IMG/VR virus record: IMGVR_UViG_3300036846_000165
Span: 1-29,672 of that record
Reading direction: 5' to 3' (one strand)
From: a virus
DNA: 29,672 bases
Shown piece by piece: positions 19,307 to 27,826 of the stretch (positions within the stretch are counted from its first letter, which is position 1; each line of letters starts with the position of its first letter). The notes beneath the pieces were generated by a model, which was not told where the DNA came from, ran no database searches, and saw nothing but the letters and a program-made list of their open reading frames with translations. The position numbers and the translations under genes are program-made.

Positions 19307-21252
19307 GCCGCACCGCGCCAGCTCGAGCCGTTGCGACGCTCGTAGGCGCGGATCGCGTCGACGACCGCCTTACCGGTCGCGGCCGGATCAGCGCCCGGCG
19401 CCACGTTGACCGTAATGCTGTAGTTATTGCCGCCACCGCGCCGCTGCTCGGGTGTCAGTACCTCTTCGCCGCCGTGCACGATCGCCGGTACCGGCGCGCC
19501 GACCGGACCGGGCACGACGCCGCCGTGCTGAAAGAGGCGCACGCTGCCGGGCGTGTTGACCGATTGCGTCGACGGGTGAAACACGATCGCGCCCGCAGGT
19601 CCGCTCGCGATGATCTGCGCGTGAAACGTCTCGGTCCGCGGTGCCGCCGCCCGGTCGAGCTGCGCGATCAGCTGATCGAGATACGACCGGAACGGATTAC
19701 CGGGCGCGATCGTGCCGCGCAGCTTCTCGAGCGCGCCCCGCTCGGCGTCGGTCTCGTGCGCGACGCTGTGCGCCTTCCCCCGCAGATCATCCTGCTGATC
19801 CGCCGCCGCCTTCGCCGACGACGCCACGCCGTCGATCGAGCCCTTGACGTCGTTGCTCGCCTTCTCCCAATCGCGGTTAGCTTGCGCGTTCTTGCCGCCC
19901 GCCTGTACCGCGATGAGCGCCTTCGCGTTATACGTATCGAGCGAGTCGGAGACGCCGAGCGTCGCATTATCGAGCGCGATATTCGCGTCGCGGGTACCGA
20001 GTATCGCGTCGGTCTCGGTCTGCAGCGCCTTCGCGTGCGCCTGCGATTCTTTCGTCGCGGCTTTCTCGGCTGCGGTCTGCTGCTGCTGCGCGCCGGTCGC
20101 GGTTGTCGCCGCCGCGGTCAGCCCATCCGTTATCGCCTTCGCCTTCGCCTGCTCGGTATTGAGCGCCTTTCGGTCGTCGTATGCCTTGCGCGACGTCGTG
20201 TCACCCGCGGCGAGATCATCGGCGTATGCCTGCTGCGCCGCCGCGAGCTTCTTGGTGACGTCCGCGGCGGTGTTCTGCGCCTTCGAGTCGGCCTCGATCT
20301 TGCGTCGGAATTCGTCGAGACCGAGCGAGAGCACGTCGGACGCGACCCGCGAGAAATTGACGTGCATATGTTTCGACGCGGTGTCTAGACCGTTGAGCGC
20401 GATCGTGGCACCACCCGCGAAATTGGAGAGGATCGGGATCAGCTGATTCCCGAGCGCGACCTTGAGATCGGTCGTCTCCGCCTTCATCACTGCGAGCTTG
20501 CCTGCGTAGCTATCGGCGTAGGTTGACGCGGCGCCGCCGAATGCCTGATTGAGTTTCACGACCGCTTCCGCGGCCGTGATCGTGTGACCTGACGCGTCTT
20601 TCGTCGCGATCCCGAGCTTGTTCAGACCCTTGAGGCGGCCGCCCTCGACCGCGACGAGCAGACCGGTCGCCTCGTCGAGCGACATATTGCGGGCGCGGGC
20701 GATATCGGTCGCGACGCCGAGCAGCGTCGACGCCTTCCCGACGTCGTGCGTCACCGGTACGAGCTTCGCGAGCGCGCCCTCCGTCTCGGTCGAGCTGAAA
20801 CCGAGCTTCTCGAGCCTGCTATCCGCGCCCTGAATTTTGCCGCCCTCAGTCGTCATACTCTCGCCGACGTTGCCGACCACGACCGCGAGACGCTCGTGCG
20901 CCTTGTTGAAATCCTCCGCCGCCTGGATCGCCTCGCGGCCGAATTCGATCGCGGCTGCGCCCGCGACGCCCATACCCGCGGTCATCGCGCCGCCGATACC
21001 GCTACCGCTCGTGACGCCCGCCTGCTCGAGATTGGACAGCTCGCCTTGCATCTTCTTCGCGCTGCCGCTAAAGGGCAGATTGAACGTACCGAGCACCTGT
21101 CCGAGCTTGCCGAACGTGCCGCCCATCTTCGAGCCCGCGGTCTCGATCCCTTTCCCGGTCTGCTTCACCGCGGATTCTGCGGCCTTCGTCGACCGGACGA
21201 GCGACGTCACGTCGCCGATCCACTTGACGGTGAGCGACCGGACGTCTGCCAT
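19303..21252 (-). CDS. Tape measure protein, copy B
   Basis: A complete 649-residue tape measure protein. A short N-terminal region (ADVRSLTVKWIGDVTSLVRSTKAAESAVKQ) is followed by a hydrophobic Gly/Ala segment near 88-105 and long Ala/Lys/Glu-rich coiled coils at about 300-510. The C terminus from about 593 has HGGEEVLTPEQRR...NYSITVNVAPGADPAATGKAVVDAIRAYERRNGSSW, the common closing motif of siphovirus tape measures. At the usual 1.5 angstrom per residue it would imply a tail near 100 nm. The ATG is one base after the gp10-like stop. The frame is open further upstream, but copy A starts at the same residue. It is short for the class and lacks a peptidase or lysozyme domain. Confidence 0.92.
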   Translation of the reverse strand: MADVRSLTVKWIGDVTSLVRSTKAAESAVKQTGKGIETAGSKMGGTFGKLGQVLGTFNLPFSGSAKKMQGELSNLEQAGVTSGSGIGGAMTAGMGVAGAAAIEFGREAIQAAEDFNKAHERLAVVVGNVGESMTTEGGKIQGADSRLEKLGFSSTETEGALAKLVPVTHDVGKASTLLGVATDIARARNMSLDEATGLLVAVEGGRLKGLNKLGIATKDASGHTITAAEAVVKLNQAFGGAASTYADSYAGKLAVMKAETTDLKVALGNQLIPILSNFAGGATIALNGLDTASKHMHVNFSRVASDVLSLGLDEFRRKIEADSKAQNTAADVTKKLAAAQQAYADDLAAGDTTSRKAYDDRKALNTEQAKAKAITDGLTAAATTATGAQQQQTAAEKAATKESQAHAKALQTETDAILGTRDANIALDNATLGVSDSLDTYNAKALIAVQAGGKNAQANRDWEKASNDVKGSIDGVASSAKAAADQQDDLRGKAHSVAHETDAERGALEKLRGTIAPGNPFRSYLDQLIAQLDRAAAPRTETFHAQIIASGPAGAIVFHPSTQSVNTPGSVRLFQHGGVVPGPVGAPVPAIVHGGEEVLTPEQRRGGGNNYSITVNVAPGADPAATGKAVVDAIRAYERRNGSSWRGAA

Positions 21253-21253
21253 C

Positions 21254-21718
21254 TCAGCCGCCCGCCGCCCAGCGCGCGCCGAGATCGTCGAGCGCGGCGA
21301 GCCATACCGCGGTGGCGGCGTGCCCTTGCGCACGCAGCGTCGGGAACAGGAAATAGCCGTCGCGGCCGCGGTGCGGCAAGAATTGTTGCGTCGTCGGCTG
21401 CCCGCGGCCGCCGAATTCGGCGCCGAAGATCAGCGTGCCGACCGGTGTCTTACGTTTCCCGACGCGTTTCGCGCCGCCGTAGATCAGCGCCGGTACGCGA
21501 TCCGACGTCGTGCGCAGCGACGTCGCCGCCAGCGCCGCCTGCCGGCCGATACTCGCGCCGCGCGTCTGCGCCCCGTCAACTGCGTACTGCGCGACCTTCC
21601 GCGACGCGGTGCGTAGCTCGGCGTTAGCTTCGCGGCCGTAGTTGTTGAAGGCGCGCAGCAGCGGCGCCAGACCTTCGACGTCGATCGCGAGCGCCGAGCT
21701 GCGGACGGTCGCCGCCAT
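21254..21718 (-). CDS. HK97 gp10-like head-tail/tail completion protein, copy B
   Basis: A 154-residue equivalent of the copy A gene, with the same MAATVRSSA...IDVEGLAPLLRAF start and the GAEFGGRGQPTTQQFLPHRGRDGYFLFPTLRAQG block. Changes cluster in the C-terminal helix. It lies 6 bases after the major tail gene and one base before the tape measure ATG, so again no room exists for a tail chaperone gene. Role at the tail end or head-tail joint is inferred from the family resemblance. Confidence 0.75.
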   Translation of the reverse strand: MAATVRSSALAIDVEGLAPLLRAFNNYGREANAELRTASRKVAQYAVDGAQTRGASIGRQAALAATSLRTTSDRVPALIYGGAKRVGKRKTPVGTLIFGAEFGGRGQPTTQQFLPHRGRDGYFLFPTLRAQGHAATAVWLAALDDLGARWAAGG

Positions 21719-21724
21719 TCGGGT

Positions 21725-22195
21725 TTACGCGGTCGCTGCTGCAGGGGCGCTCGAGCGGCTCGAGCTGCTGCTCTCGTCCGCGGCGAGAGTGATCGACGGT
21801 ACCGGGTCGCCGATCAGCGGCAGCGACGCCGTGAACACTGCCGCTTGTGCCTGCGTGCCGCCGACCTGACCGGGCACACACACGACCGTACCCGCCCAGC
21901 TCGGATTCGTCGCTGACACTGCCTCGTCTTTGCAGACGAGCGTGAACGGCTGCTGCGTCCGCCGATTCGTGAACAGATACATCAGCAGGTCGGTCGTCGC
22001 GTACGCCTGGAATCCGTCGAGATCGAGTGTCCATTTGATATCGCCGGGCAGCTCCGCCGGTCCGCACAGGCTGCCGACGTCGATCATCGTGATGTTCGGC
22101 GTCAGCTCCGCCTTGCTCAGCTCGCACGTCACGTCGGTACCGGGCGTGCCGAGCGTGACGGTCGGATTGACGAAAATAAACGCGGGGTTCGCCAT
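21725..22195 (-). CDS. Major tail (tube) protein, copy B
   Basis: A 156-residue tube protein matching copy A through ANPAFIFVNPTVTLG, ELSKAELTPNITMIDVGSLCGPAELPGDIKWTLDLDGFQ and PGQVGGTQAQAAVFTASLPLIG. The two differ mainly in surface loops such as CKDEAVSATNPSWAG and in the Ser/Ala-rich C-terminal tail. The ribosome site GGAAGG lies about 8 bases before the ATG and overlaps the stop of the previous gene (TAGGAAGG). Confidence 0.8.
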   Translation of the reverse strand: MANPAFIFVNPTVTLGTPGTDVTCELSKAELTPNITMIDVGSLCGPAELPGDIKWTLDLDGFQAYATTDLLMYLFTNRRTQQPFTLVCKDEAVSATNPSWAGTVVCVPGQVGGTQAQAAVFTASLPLIGDPVPSITLAADESSSSSRSSAPAAATA

Positions 22196-22207
22196 CGGGT
22201 GTCCTTC

Positions 22208-22630
22208 CTAAAAGACGATCAGGGTCTCGCAATCTGCGGCCGGTAGCTCTTGACTGCCGCGCAGCACGAGCACGGCCGTCGTACGGACCGGGCGGACGTC
22301 GGTCACGACCGCGCCGAGCGTGCGGTCGGCGAGCAGCGCCGACGCGTAGACCGTCTGCAGCTCGTCGAGCGCGAGCTGCGCCGGCCGTTGCGCCTGCGCG
22401 CCGACCACGAGCTTCACGGTCACGAGCGCGGTCGGCAGCCCGGCGTAGGCGGTGTCCTCGAATTGGATCGAGAATGCGCCGACGAGCGCGCACGGCGGCG
22501 CCCACGTATCCGCCAACCAGGGCGAGACGCGTACCGGCGCACCCTCGAACGTTTCCGCCTCGAGCGCGGCCGTCAGCGCGACGCGCACCGCCGCGAGGTC
22601 GACGGTCACGCACCGTACGGTCGCGGTCAC
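22208..22630 (-). CDS. Tail terminator / head-closure-like protein, copy B
   Basis: The 140-residue counterpart of the copy A gene, identical in length and with the same ending (ELPAADCETLIVF). Substitutions are mostly conservative (VDLAAVRVALTAALEAETFEGAPVRVSPW). GTG start overlapping the connector stop. Conservation of length and register between copies shows it is a constrained structural gene; the role is inferred from position between connector and tube. Confidence 0.6.
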   Translation of the reverse strand: MTATVRCVTVDLAAVRVALTAALEAETFEGAPVRVSPWLADTWAPPCALVGAFSIQFEDTAYAGLPTALVTVKLVVGAQAQRPAQLALDELQTVYASALLADRTLGAVVTDVRPVRTTAVLVLRGSQELPAADCETLIVF

Positions 22631-23007
22631 GAGAGCACCACGTCACGCCACGGACTCTCGAGCGCGTCGATATCGACGTCGAAGCGCGGGACGCGGGCGA
22701 CGCCGAGATCACCGAGCGGGATGATCCCCTCCGGGCTGGCGCGCCGGGCGTACAGCCGGGCGCCGCGCAGCAGCGCCGCCTCGAACAGGTCAGCCGGTAC
22801 GTCGCTGACCGGCGTCGGCGCCGCGGGTGGATAGTCGAGCGGGTTCACCTCGAGCGCCAGCTGCTCGAACAGTGACGGGCAGCGGGCGTACTGCTGCTGC
22901 ATGACTGCGTCGACGATCCCCGCCAGTAGCGCGTCGTCGATCGCGTCGGTGATCCGCAGATAGGTCTTCAGGTCGTCGGTCGTGAGATACGCGAGCGTGA
23001 TCGTCAT
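22627..23007 (-). CDS. Head-tail connector (HK97 gp6-like), copy B
   Basis: A 126-residue connector of ordinary family length: LTTDDLKTYLRITDAIDDALLAGIVDAVMQQQYARC at the N terminus, a short middle (LALEVNPLDYPPAAPTPVSDVPADLFEAALLRG) and the conserved RLYARRASPEGIIPLGDLGVARVPRFDVDIDALESPW end. It has no PKD domain, so it serves as the uninterrupted reference for the copy A insertion. As in copy A, the ATG has no Shine-Dalgarno and sits just downstream of the capsid hairpin. Confidence 0.8.
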   Translation of the reverse strand: MTITLAYLTTDDLKTYLRITDAIDDALLAGIVDAVMQQQYARCPSLFEQLALEVNPLDYPPAAPTPVSDVPADLFEAALLRGARLYARRASPEGIIPLGDLGVARVPRFDVDIDALESPWRDVVLS

Positions 23008-23018
23008 ATCGGGTGGCG

Positions 23019-23049
23019 CCCGGCGCCGTCGCGCAATGACGGCGCCGGG
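23019..23049 (-). terminator. Strong hairpin between capsid and connector genes, copy B
   Basis: A perfect 12-bp inverted repeat, CCCGGCGCCGTC and its complement, with loop GCGCAAT. Compared with copy A, one C is gained on the left and one G on the right, adding a base pair rather than breaking the stem, while the loop stays similar. It occupies the same interval between capsid stop and connector start. No U-run. Likely attenuator or mRNA-stability element. Confidence 0.68.
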
Positions 23050-23065
23050 ATTCGCCGTACCTCCC

Positions 23066-24457
23066 CTATCTCGTGGCGCGGGCGCGTCCGCCGGTCACGC
23101 CGCCGCTCGGCTCGTCTTCGGGTGTCGGCTCGTCGAGCCCTTCGACCTCCGCCGCCGCGGGCATCGTCGTAATCACGATCGACCGAAACGCGGACGGCGC
23201 GGGTGTCGCCGCCGCGAAATAGCCGTAGTACGCGACCTGATAGCCGAGAATTGACGGCTCGGTCACGCTCACGAGCCCGCCGATCTGCTCGTAATACTCG
23301 GTCGCGGTCGAGAGTCCGACGATCGCGGTCTTGACGCCCAGATTGTTGTCGACGATCAGGCGCAGCCCGAACGGATTCGCAGCCCACTCGCCCGGCTGCA
23401 TCGTGCCGTCCGCATTGATCGGACCGAGCACCGGGAACAGCGGCCGCCCCTGTGTGTCGGACAGCATCCCGAGCGCCCGCCACACGTCGGTCGAAACCCA
23501 CAGCGTGTCCGGCAGCCGGTTCGCGGTTGACGCCGCGATCGACGCCGCCGCGGAGTAGATCGCACCCAGCCATGCCGCGGGTTGCGTCGCGTCCGCGAGC
23601 GCGATCGTCGTCGTGACCGCCGCCTTGAACGCGGTGCACGCCGCGGCGTCGGTCGCGAACGCGTACTCCGCGGCGAGGTCCTCGAACACGATCTGCAGAA
23701 TTGCCGGGTCGGTCCAGTCACGATCCTGGAACGAAATATCGAGCGTGCCGCCGTAGGTGCCTTTCGTCACCTGCAGTGCATTGATCGTCATTTTCTGCGA
23801 CGCGAGCGCCGTCTTCTCCGTCGATTGCGGCGCGACGGTCGTGTGCTGGCTGACGACCGGCCGCGAGAACGTCTTACCGCTCGCCGGCATCGGCCGCGCC
23901 GCGATCGACCCTAAGAACGGCCGGACCGTCGGAAGAAACGTGACGACCGGACCGAGAATCGGCGTCGGCAGAACGCCCAGGTTGTCGGCCGTGGTCTGAT
24001 CGGCACGCTCGAGCCGAGCCGACGCGGCACGCTCGAATCGTTGCCGGGCGCGGTCGTAGTCGCGATCGGACCCGAAGCCGAGATCGTGACCGTGCGCGAC
24101 GACGAAATCCGCGGCGTATTCGCCCGCCGAGCGCCAGACCTCGCCGACCTCGAGCGGCGCCGGGTCGCGCTCGACGCGCCGTGCGCCTTGCGCCTGACCG
24201 GACCGGGCGAGCGCGCCGTGCACGCGGTTACGGATCTCGTCGCCGCCCGCGCGCGTCTCGAGCAGCTCGGTCCATTCCGTCTGTTGGGTCTGCGACCGCT
24301 CGAGGGTTTGGCGGGCGTCGGTCAGCGTCTGCTGCTCGATCTCGGTCGGTTCGCGGTCGTCGTCGTTCAGTCGTTCGAGAATTCCGTCGATCGTGGCGAG
24401 CGCGCCGTCGCGTTGACGCTCGAGGCGCTCGATAAATCCGGGTACGGGCGTAGGCAT
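23066..24457 (-). CDS. Major capsid protein, HK97 fold, copy B
   Basis: A 463-residue capsid precursor, the same length as copy A. It has the N-terminal coiled-coil delta region (IERLERQRDGALATIDGILERLNDDDREP), a variable linker around 130-160 and a highly conserved shell domain (PTPILGPVVTFLPTVRPFLGSIAARPMPASGKTFSRPVV onward). Differences concentrate in the linker and the acidic tail (GLDEPTPEDEPSGG), which are regions expected to be removed or exposed. GGAGG is 9 bases before the ATG. It follows the GGGTGTC repeat array. Confidence 0.93.
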   Translation of the reverse strand: MPTPVPGFIERLERQRDGALATIDGILERLNDDDREPTEIEQQTLTDARQTLERSQTQQTEWTELLETRAGGDEIRNRVHGALARSGQAQGARRVERDPAPLEVGEVWRSAGEYAADFVVAHGHDLGFGSDRDYDRARQRFERAASARLERADQTTADNLGVLPTPILGPVVTFLPTVRPFLGSIAARPMPASGKTFSRPVVSQHTTVAPQSTEKTALASQKMTINALQVTKGTYGGTLDISFQDRDWTDPAILQIVFEDLAAEYAFATDAAACTAFKAAVTTTIALADATQPAAWLGAIYSAAASIAASTANRLPDTLWVSTDVWRALGMLSDTQGRPLFPVLGPINADGTMQPGEWAANPFGLRLIVDNNLGVKTAIVGLSTATEYYEQIGGLVSVTEPSILGYQVAYYGYFAAATPAPSAFRSIVITTMPAAAEVEGLDEPTPEDEPSGGVTGGRARATR

Positions 24458-24492
24458 CGTCGTAGACCTCCGTAACGCAGGGATACTGCGCC

Positions 24493-24564
24493 GGGTGTCT
24501 GCGCCTGATCGCCGGGTGTCGCGAGCGCGCCCGCGGGTGTCGGATCGTCAGCCGTCAGGGTGTC
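24493..24564. repeat. Four GGGTGTC direct repeats phased at 21-23 bp, copy B
   Basis: GGGTGTC at 24493, 24514, 24535 and 24558, steps 21, 21 and 23. The array occupies the protease-capsid gap like the one in copy A and overlaps the protease stop region. The core heptamers are kept while the flanking bases and the protease C-terminal reading frame differ between copies, which suggests the repeats are constrained as DNA or RNA sites. Confidence 0.6.
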
Positions 24565-25160
24565 GGCTTACCGGGCGGGAGTGTAAGCGCGTCACGCCAC
24601 TCCTGCCACGACGCCCGCCAGCTGCGCGCCCGCTCCGCGCCCGGCGTCGAGCTGCTGCTGCGTACTGCGAGCGGCTCGACCGGCGCGTACGCGGGATCAG
24701 GCACGAGCGCGACGTGATGCAGCACCTTGACGGTCTGGCGTACCCGCACGAGCCGGCCGTCGCGGCGTAGCTCGCGGGTCGCGCCGGGCGTGAAACTCAC
24801 GCTCAGACCGGGCAGCTGCCCGTCGCGGACCTTGTAACCGACGAGCGCCGCCGCGGGGTGCTCGTCCGGGTCGTCGAGCCGCCACCGCCCCCACAGTCCG
24901 CGGTCGCGCTCGACCAGCTCGAGGGTCTTTCCGACCCAGCCGTCAAGGTCGCGGCCGTGCGGGTAACGCAGCTCGACGACGCGCGGCGCCTTGACGACGT
25001 GCCGGAACGCGCCCCGGTCGAACGCCTCGAGGTACGGACCGTCGCCGTCGTCGACCTCCGCGGGTACGCCGTACGGCACCGCGTAGCCGGTCAGGGTGCG
25101 GCCGTCGCCGTCGACCTCGAGCGCCGCTTGACGCACGTAATGCTCGAGCATCTCGGTCAC
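24555..25160 (-). CDS. Prohead protease (HK97 / S78 family), copy B
   Basis: A 201-residue protease, closely similar to copy A: GYAVPYGVPAEVDDGDGPYLEAFDRGAFRHVVKAP, the candidate catalytic His in LRYPHGRDLDGWVGKTLE, the Ser in LPGLSVSFTPG, and VALVPDPAYAPVE. The GTG start (MTEMLEHY) with GGGAGG spaced 5 bases lies one base after the portal stop. The C terminus is GKPTP, reading a different frame from the copy A end, so this tail is not conserved. Confidence 0.88.
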   Translation of the reverse strand: MTEMLEHYVRQAALEVDGDGRTLTGYAVPYGVPAEVDDGDGPYLEAFDRGAFRHVVKAPRVVELRYPHGRDLDGWVGKTLELVERDRGLWGRWRLDDPDEHPAAALVGYKVRDGQLPGLSVSFTPGATRELRRDGRLVRVRQTVKVLHHVALVPDPAYAPVEPLAVRSSSSTPGAERARSWRASWQEWRDALTLPPGKPTP

Positions 25161-25161
25161 G

Positions 25162-26493
25162 TCAGCCTCCCACGATCGACGCGAACGGCAGCACGCCCGC
25201 AACCTGCGCCGCGAGCGGCGCCGGTACACCCGCCGGCGCAGCAGGCGCTACGACGTCGGTCTGCTCGGTCGTGCCTGCCTGCGACGCGGCCAGCTCGTCG
25301 GATGCCTCGGACAGGTCGATCATCGCTCGTGCCTCGTCGAGATCAATAATCCCCGCGCCGTACAGCGCGATCGCCTGCGTCGCGCGGTCGTTCACGTCCG
25401 GGCGCGTCAGACCGACCGGATCGAACCGCGCCGCAAGATTGCGCGGCAACGTCTGCGCCGAAAGTTGCTGCTCGACCGGCAGCATGTACCGCTGCACGGT
25501 CGTCTCGATGAATTGCTGATTCGCCTGCGTCAGGTTCCGGTAGATCATTCCCGGCGCGTCGAGTCCGAGCATCGTGGCGGGTACGCCCAACGCCAGCGCG
25601 AGCGCCTGATTGTTCCACTTGCGTGCCTCGACGAGCTGCGCCGCCACCGCGTCATTCGGCAGCACCGTAATTTTGGTGCCCAGCGGCGTCACGACCGGTT
25701 CGCGCGTGCCGGCGACCGACGCTAAGAATTTCGCCTTGAGGTCGTCGGCTTGGGTCTGGGTCAGGTCCGGGTTCGGGTGCTCGACGTGCACGCTCGGCAC
25801 CGCGCCCGTCTGGAAATACCGCGCCGCGAACCGTTCCGCCATCACCGCCGCCGCGACGAGATCCGAATTGCCGGTCAGCAGACCGCGGCCGATCAGCTCA
25901 CCGGTCCCGCGGTTGATCGCGACGTGGAATATCTCGGACGGGTCGTAGTCGACGCCGCCGATCCGGTAGATAACGCGGCCTTGCTCGACGACGACCGCCC
26001 ACCATCCCGCCCGTATCGGATACATGACGCGCGGCCAGCCATCCCAGCCGAGATCGCCGAGCACCGCGACGTAGTTCCCCCACAGACCGAGATCGCGTAT
26101 CACCTCGTCTTCCCAATCGGCGAGCGTGAGACCGGTCGCGCGCGGATCACCGGTCGGCGCCCGCAGGATCGGCGGCGTCGGTACGACCGGCGCGGGTGGA
26201 GTCTGCGTCTCGTCGACCGCCTGCAGCGGCATCTGCACGACGAACGCGGTAATCAGCGACAGTGACGCGCTCACGGCCGGGATCGCGAGCACCTCAGACT
26301 CGGAGATCGGATACAGCGGCGCATTCTGCAGCCCCATACCCGATGGCACGCTGCCGCCGCCGTATACGCCCGCCGCGATCGCCGCCCACAGCGTCTCGAG
26401 CCCGCCCGCGCCGCCGATCGGCAACGTCGGCGCCGCCGCGACCTGCGCGCGGGTATCCGGCAAGGGCGGAGGTTTCGCGCGCCAGAGTCGCAT
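25162..26493 (-). CDS. Portal protein (HK97-type), copy B
   Basis: A 443-residue portal, nearly collinear with copy A. It starts with ATG (MRLWRAKPPPLPDTRAQVAAAP) exactly where copy A has GTG, fixing the N terminus for both. Core motifs are the same (WEDEVIRDLGLWGNYVAVLGDLGWDGWPRVMYP, DYDPSEIFHVAINRGTGELIGRG, NNQALALALGVPATMLGLDAPGM). Variation is in the N-terminal loop around GGGSVPSGMGLQ and in the C-terminal Ala/Pro-rich tail. The ATG lies one base after the stop of the fibre gene, so portal expression in copy B is coupled to the inserted cassette. Confidence 0.92.
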   Translation of the reverse strand: MRLWRAKPPPLPDTRAQVAAAPTLPIGGAGGLETLWAAIAAGVYGGGSVPSGMGLQNAPLYPISESEVLAIPAVSASLSLITAFVVQMPLQAVDETQTPPAPVVPTPPILRAPTGDPRATGLTLADWEDEVIRDLGLWGNYVAVLGDLGWDGWPRVMYPIRAGWWAVVVEQGRVIYRIGGVDYDPSEIFHVAINRGTGELIGRGLLTGNSDLVAAAVMAERFAARYFQTGAVPSVHVEHPNPDLTQTQADDLKAKFLASVAGTREPVVTPLGTKITVLPNDAVAAQLVEARKWNNQALALALGVPATMLGLDAPGMIYRNLTQANQQFIETTVQRYMLPVEQQLSAQTLPRNLAARFDPVGLTRPDVNDRATQAIALYGAGIIDLDEARAMIDLSEASDELAASQAGTTEQTDVVAPAAPAGVPAPLAAQVAGVLPFASIVGG

Positions 26494-26494
26494 C

Positions 26495-27181
26495 TCAGCC
26501 CGTCCCGAGATACGAGACGTCGAAATACGTGCGGTCGAGTCCGGGCGTCCCGGTCAGCGCGACCGACGCGTAACACTTGGTTATCAGCCGCGTACCCGCG
26601 GCCAGATACTGCCGGCCGGTCGCGGGTACCGAGACATTCCCGGCGCCGCCCGCGAGCGCGAGCGCGGTCAGCCGATCCGGTGCGCCCGACTGCGAGACGA
26701 CGCCGAAGACTGCGGTACCGGCCGCGGGTGACGCGGCGCCGATAGAAACCGTGAAGCCGTACCAGCCGCTGACCGGCGCCGTGAAATTTCCGGCGCCGTC
26801 ATAAAGCCCGTAATCGTCTTTCGCTTTCGTATCCATCGCGAGGATGCTCTTCGACGCCGCGACCGTGAACGCCGCGGTCCGGTACCAGTACGCGTGGAGC
26901 ACGTCGCGGCCACGTTTCCATGCGCCTGCGGATATGTCACCGCGTGCGATCCACTGCTCGCCGGTCTCGTCGACGTACGCCTGCAGGGTCGTACCGGTCG
27001 CGGGTGGCGGCAGCGCGACCGGCGCGCCCGGCGCGCCCGCAGGTCCGGGCGGTCCGGGCGGTCCGGGTATGCCCGACTGCACGCCGACCGTCAGCGGCGG
27101 CGGTGCGGTCACGGTCACGTCGAGCGGTTGCGGCGCGGTGACGGTCACAGTCTCGGGCGGAGGCGCGCTGACGCTCGTCAC
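26495..27181 (-). CDS. Collagen-like / C1q-like fibre protein, only in copy B
   Basis: A 228-residue predicted receptor-binding fibre. Residues 1-36 repeat the pattern VTVTAPxPL; residues 37-54 are six Gly-X-Y triplets (GIP GPP GPP GPA GAP GAP), a short collagen-like trimerisation stalk; and about 60-228 are strand-rich with TTLQAYVDETGEQWIARGD, AAFTVAASKSILAMDTKAKDDYGLYDGAGNFTAPVSGWYGFTVSIGA and a DVSYLG end, resembling a C1q/TNF-like trimeric head. The GTG start overlaps the adaptor stop (GTGA). Fibre genes usually lie downstream of the tape measure, so a place between terL and portal is unusual, and copy A lacks it. Confidence 0.75.
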   Translation of the reverse strand: MTSVSAPPPETVTVTAPQPLDVTVTAPPPLTVGVQSGIPGPPGPPGPAGAPGAPVALPPPATGTTLQAYVDETGEQWIARGDISAGAWKRGRDVLHAYWYRTAAFTVAASKSILAMDTKAKDDYGLYDGAGNFTAPVSGWYGFTVSIGAASPAAGTAVFGVVSQSGAPDRLTALALAGGAGNVSVPATGRQYLAAGTRLITKCYASVALTGTPGLDRTYFDVSYLGTG

Positions 27182-27588
27182 GGCCGCGTCACATCGGCCG
27201 TCATCGTCACCGCGCCGTGCACGATCGTACGCACGTCGCCGGTCGAGCTAGTGAGCTGACAATCCCAGACCGCCGACGAGGGCAGCGTCGCCGTCACCGC
27301 GTGCGCGAGCGTCAGCGTCACGACGTTCGCCGCGATCGAACAGACGAACGCGCCCGCGGCCGGATCCGCCGCGCCCGCCGTCGCGCGCACCTGCGCGGTA
27401 GCGGTCTCGCCGGTCAGATCCGCGGGTGAGTTGTCGGGATTCGTGACCGTGACCGCCAGCATGAAATCGTCGCCGGCGTACAGCGCGAGGTCGACGGTCT
27501 GCGGTACCGCCGAGATCGCGCCGCTCGTCGCGTGCGGCGCCGCGGTCCGCGTGACCGGCCGCGCCGGTTGACGCTCGAGCGCCTGCAC
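27178..27588 (-). CDS. BppU-like / Ig-like fibre adaptor protein, only in copy B
   Basis: A 136-residue strand-rich protein with a pattern seen in BppU N-terminal-type baseplate proteins: TVDLALYAGDDFMLAVTVTNPDNSPADLTGETATAQVRAT, then VVTLTLAHAVTATLPSSAVWDCQLTSSTGDVRTIVHGAVTMTADVTRP. It would attach the downstream fibre to the virion. The GTG start ends the left arm of the conserved inverted repeat, at the same place the copy A portal starts; an in-frame TTG six codons upstream is less likely. No Shine-Dalgarno, fitting leaderless expression. The protein family is a resemblance, not proven. Confidence 0.65.
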   Translation of the reverse strand: MQALERQPARPVTRTAAPHATSGAISAVPQTVDLALYAGDDFMLAVTVTNPDNSPADLTGETATAQVRATAGAADPAAGAFVCSIAANVVTLTLAHAVTATLPSSAVWDCQLTSSTGDVRTIVHGAVTMTADVTRP

Positions 27589-27667
27589 GCCCGGAGTTTT
27601 CCACAACTAGTCCCCAGACGCCTAGTCACTAGTCACCGGGTGCCGTGCGTGCGATACTCCGGGCGTG
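27586..27667. promoter_or_regulatory. Divergent control region with 12-bp inverted repeat, copy B
   Basis: CACGCCCGGAGT at 27586-27597 and its complement at 27656-27667, each ending in GTG. The plus-strand promoter reads TAGTCA, 17 bases, GATACT (27653-27658), 7 bases before the GTG. The stretch from the left arm to the third CTAGTC is identical to copy A. Here the left GTG begins the fibre adaptor gene instead of portal, so the same control region drives different genes in the two copies. Confidence 0.6.
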
Positions 27668-27826
27668 AGCACCCCGGTCGACCCGGACGAGCGTCAGGAC
27701 GAGCTGCAGGCACGAGCCGCGGCGCTGCGCGCGCAGGCTGCGGACCTCGAGGCGCAGGCCGCGCACGCGGACGCGGACGCGGCGCAGCTCGACGTTGGTG
27801 CACCCGATAGCGACGTCGGCGACTAG
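27665..27826 (+). CDS. Small coiled-coil protein on the opposite strand, copy B
   Basis: The 53-residue counterpart of the copy A plus-strand gene, MSTPVDPDERQDELQARAAA..., keeping the Leu14/21/28 heptads and the acidic end. Besides Lys10 to Arg, differences are silent (for example CAA/CAG, GCG/GCT, GTC/GTT, GGC/GGT). Its TAG stop overlaps the terL stop on the other strand in the palindrome CTAG, so the two genes converge with no gap. Leaderless GTG after GATACT. Function unknown. Confidence 0.8.
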   Translation: MSTPVDPDERQDELQARAAALRAQAADLEAQAAHADADAAQLDVGAPDSDVGD

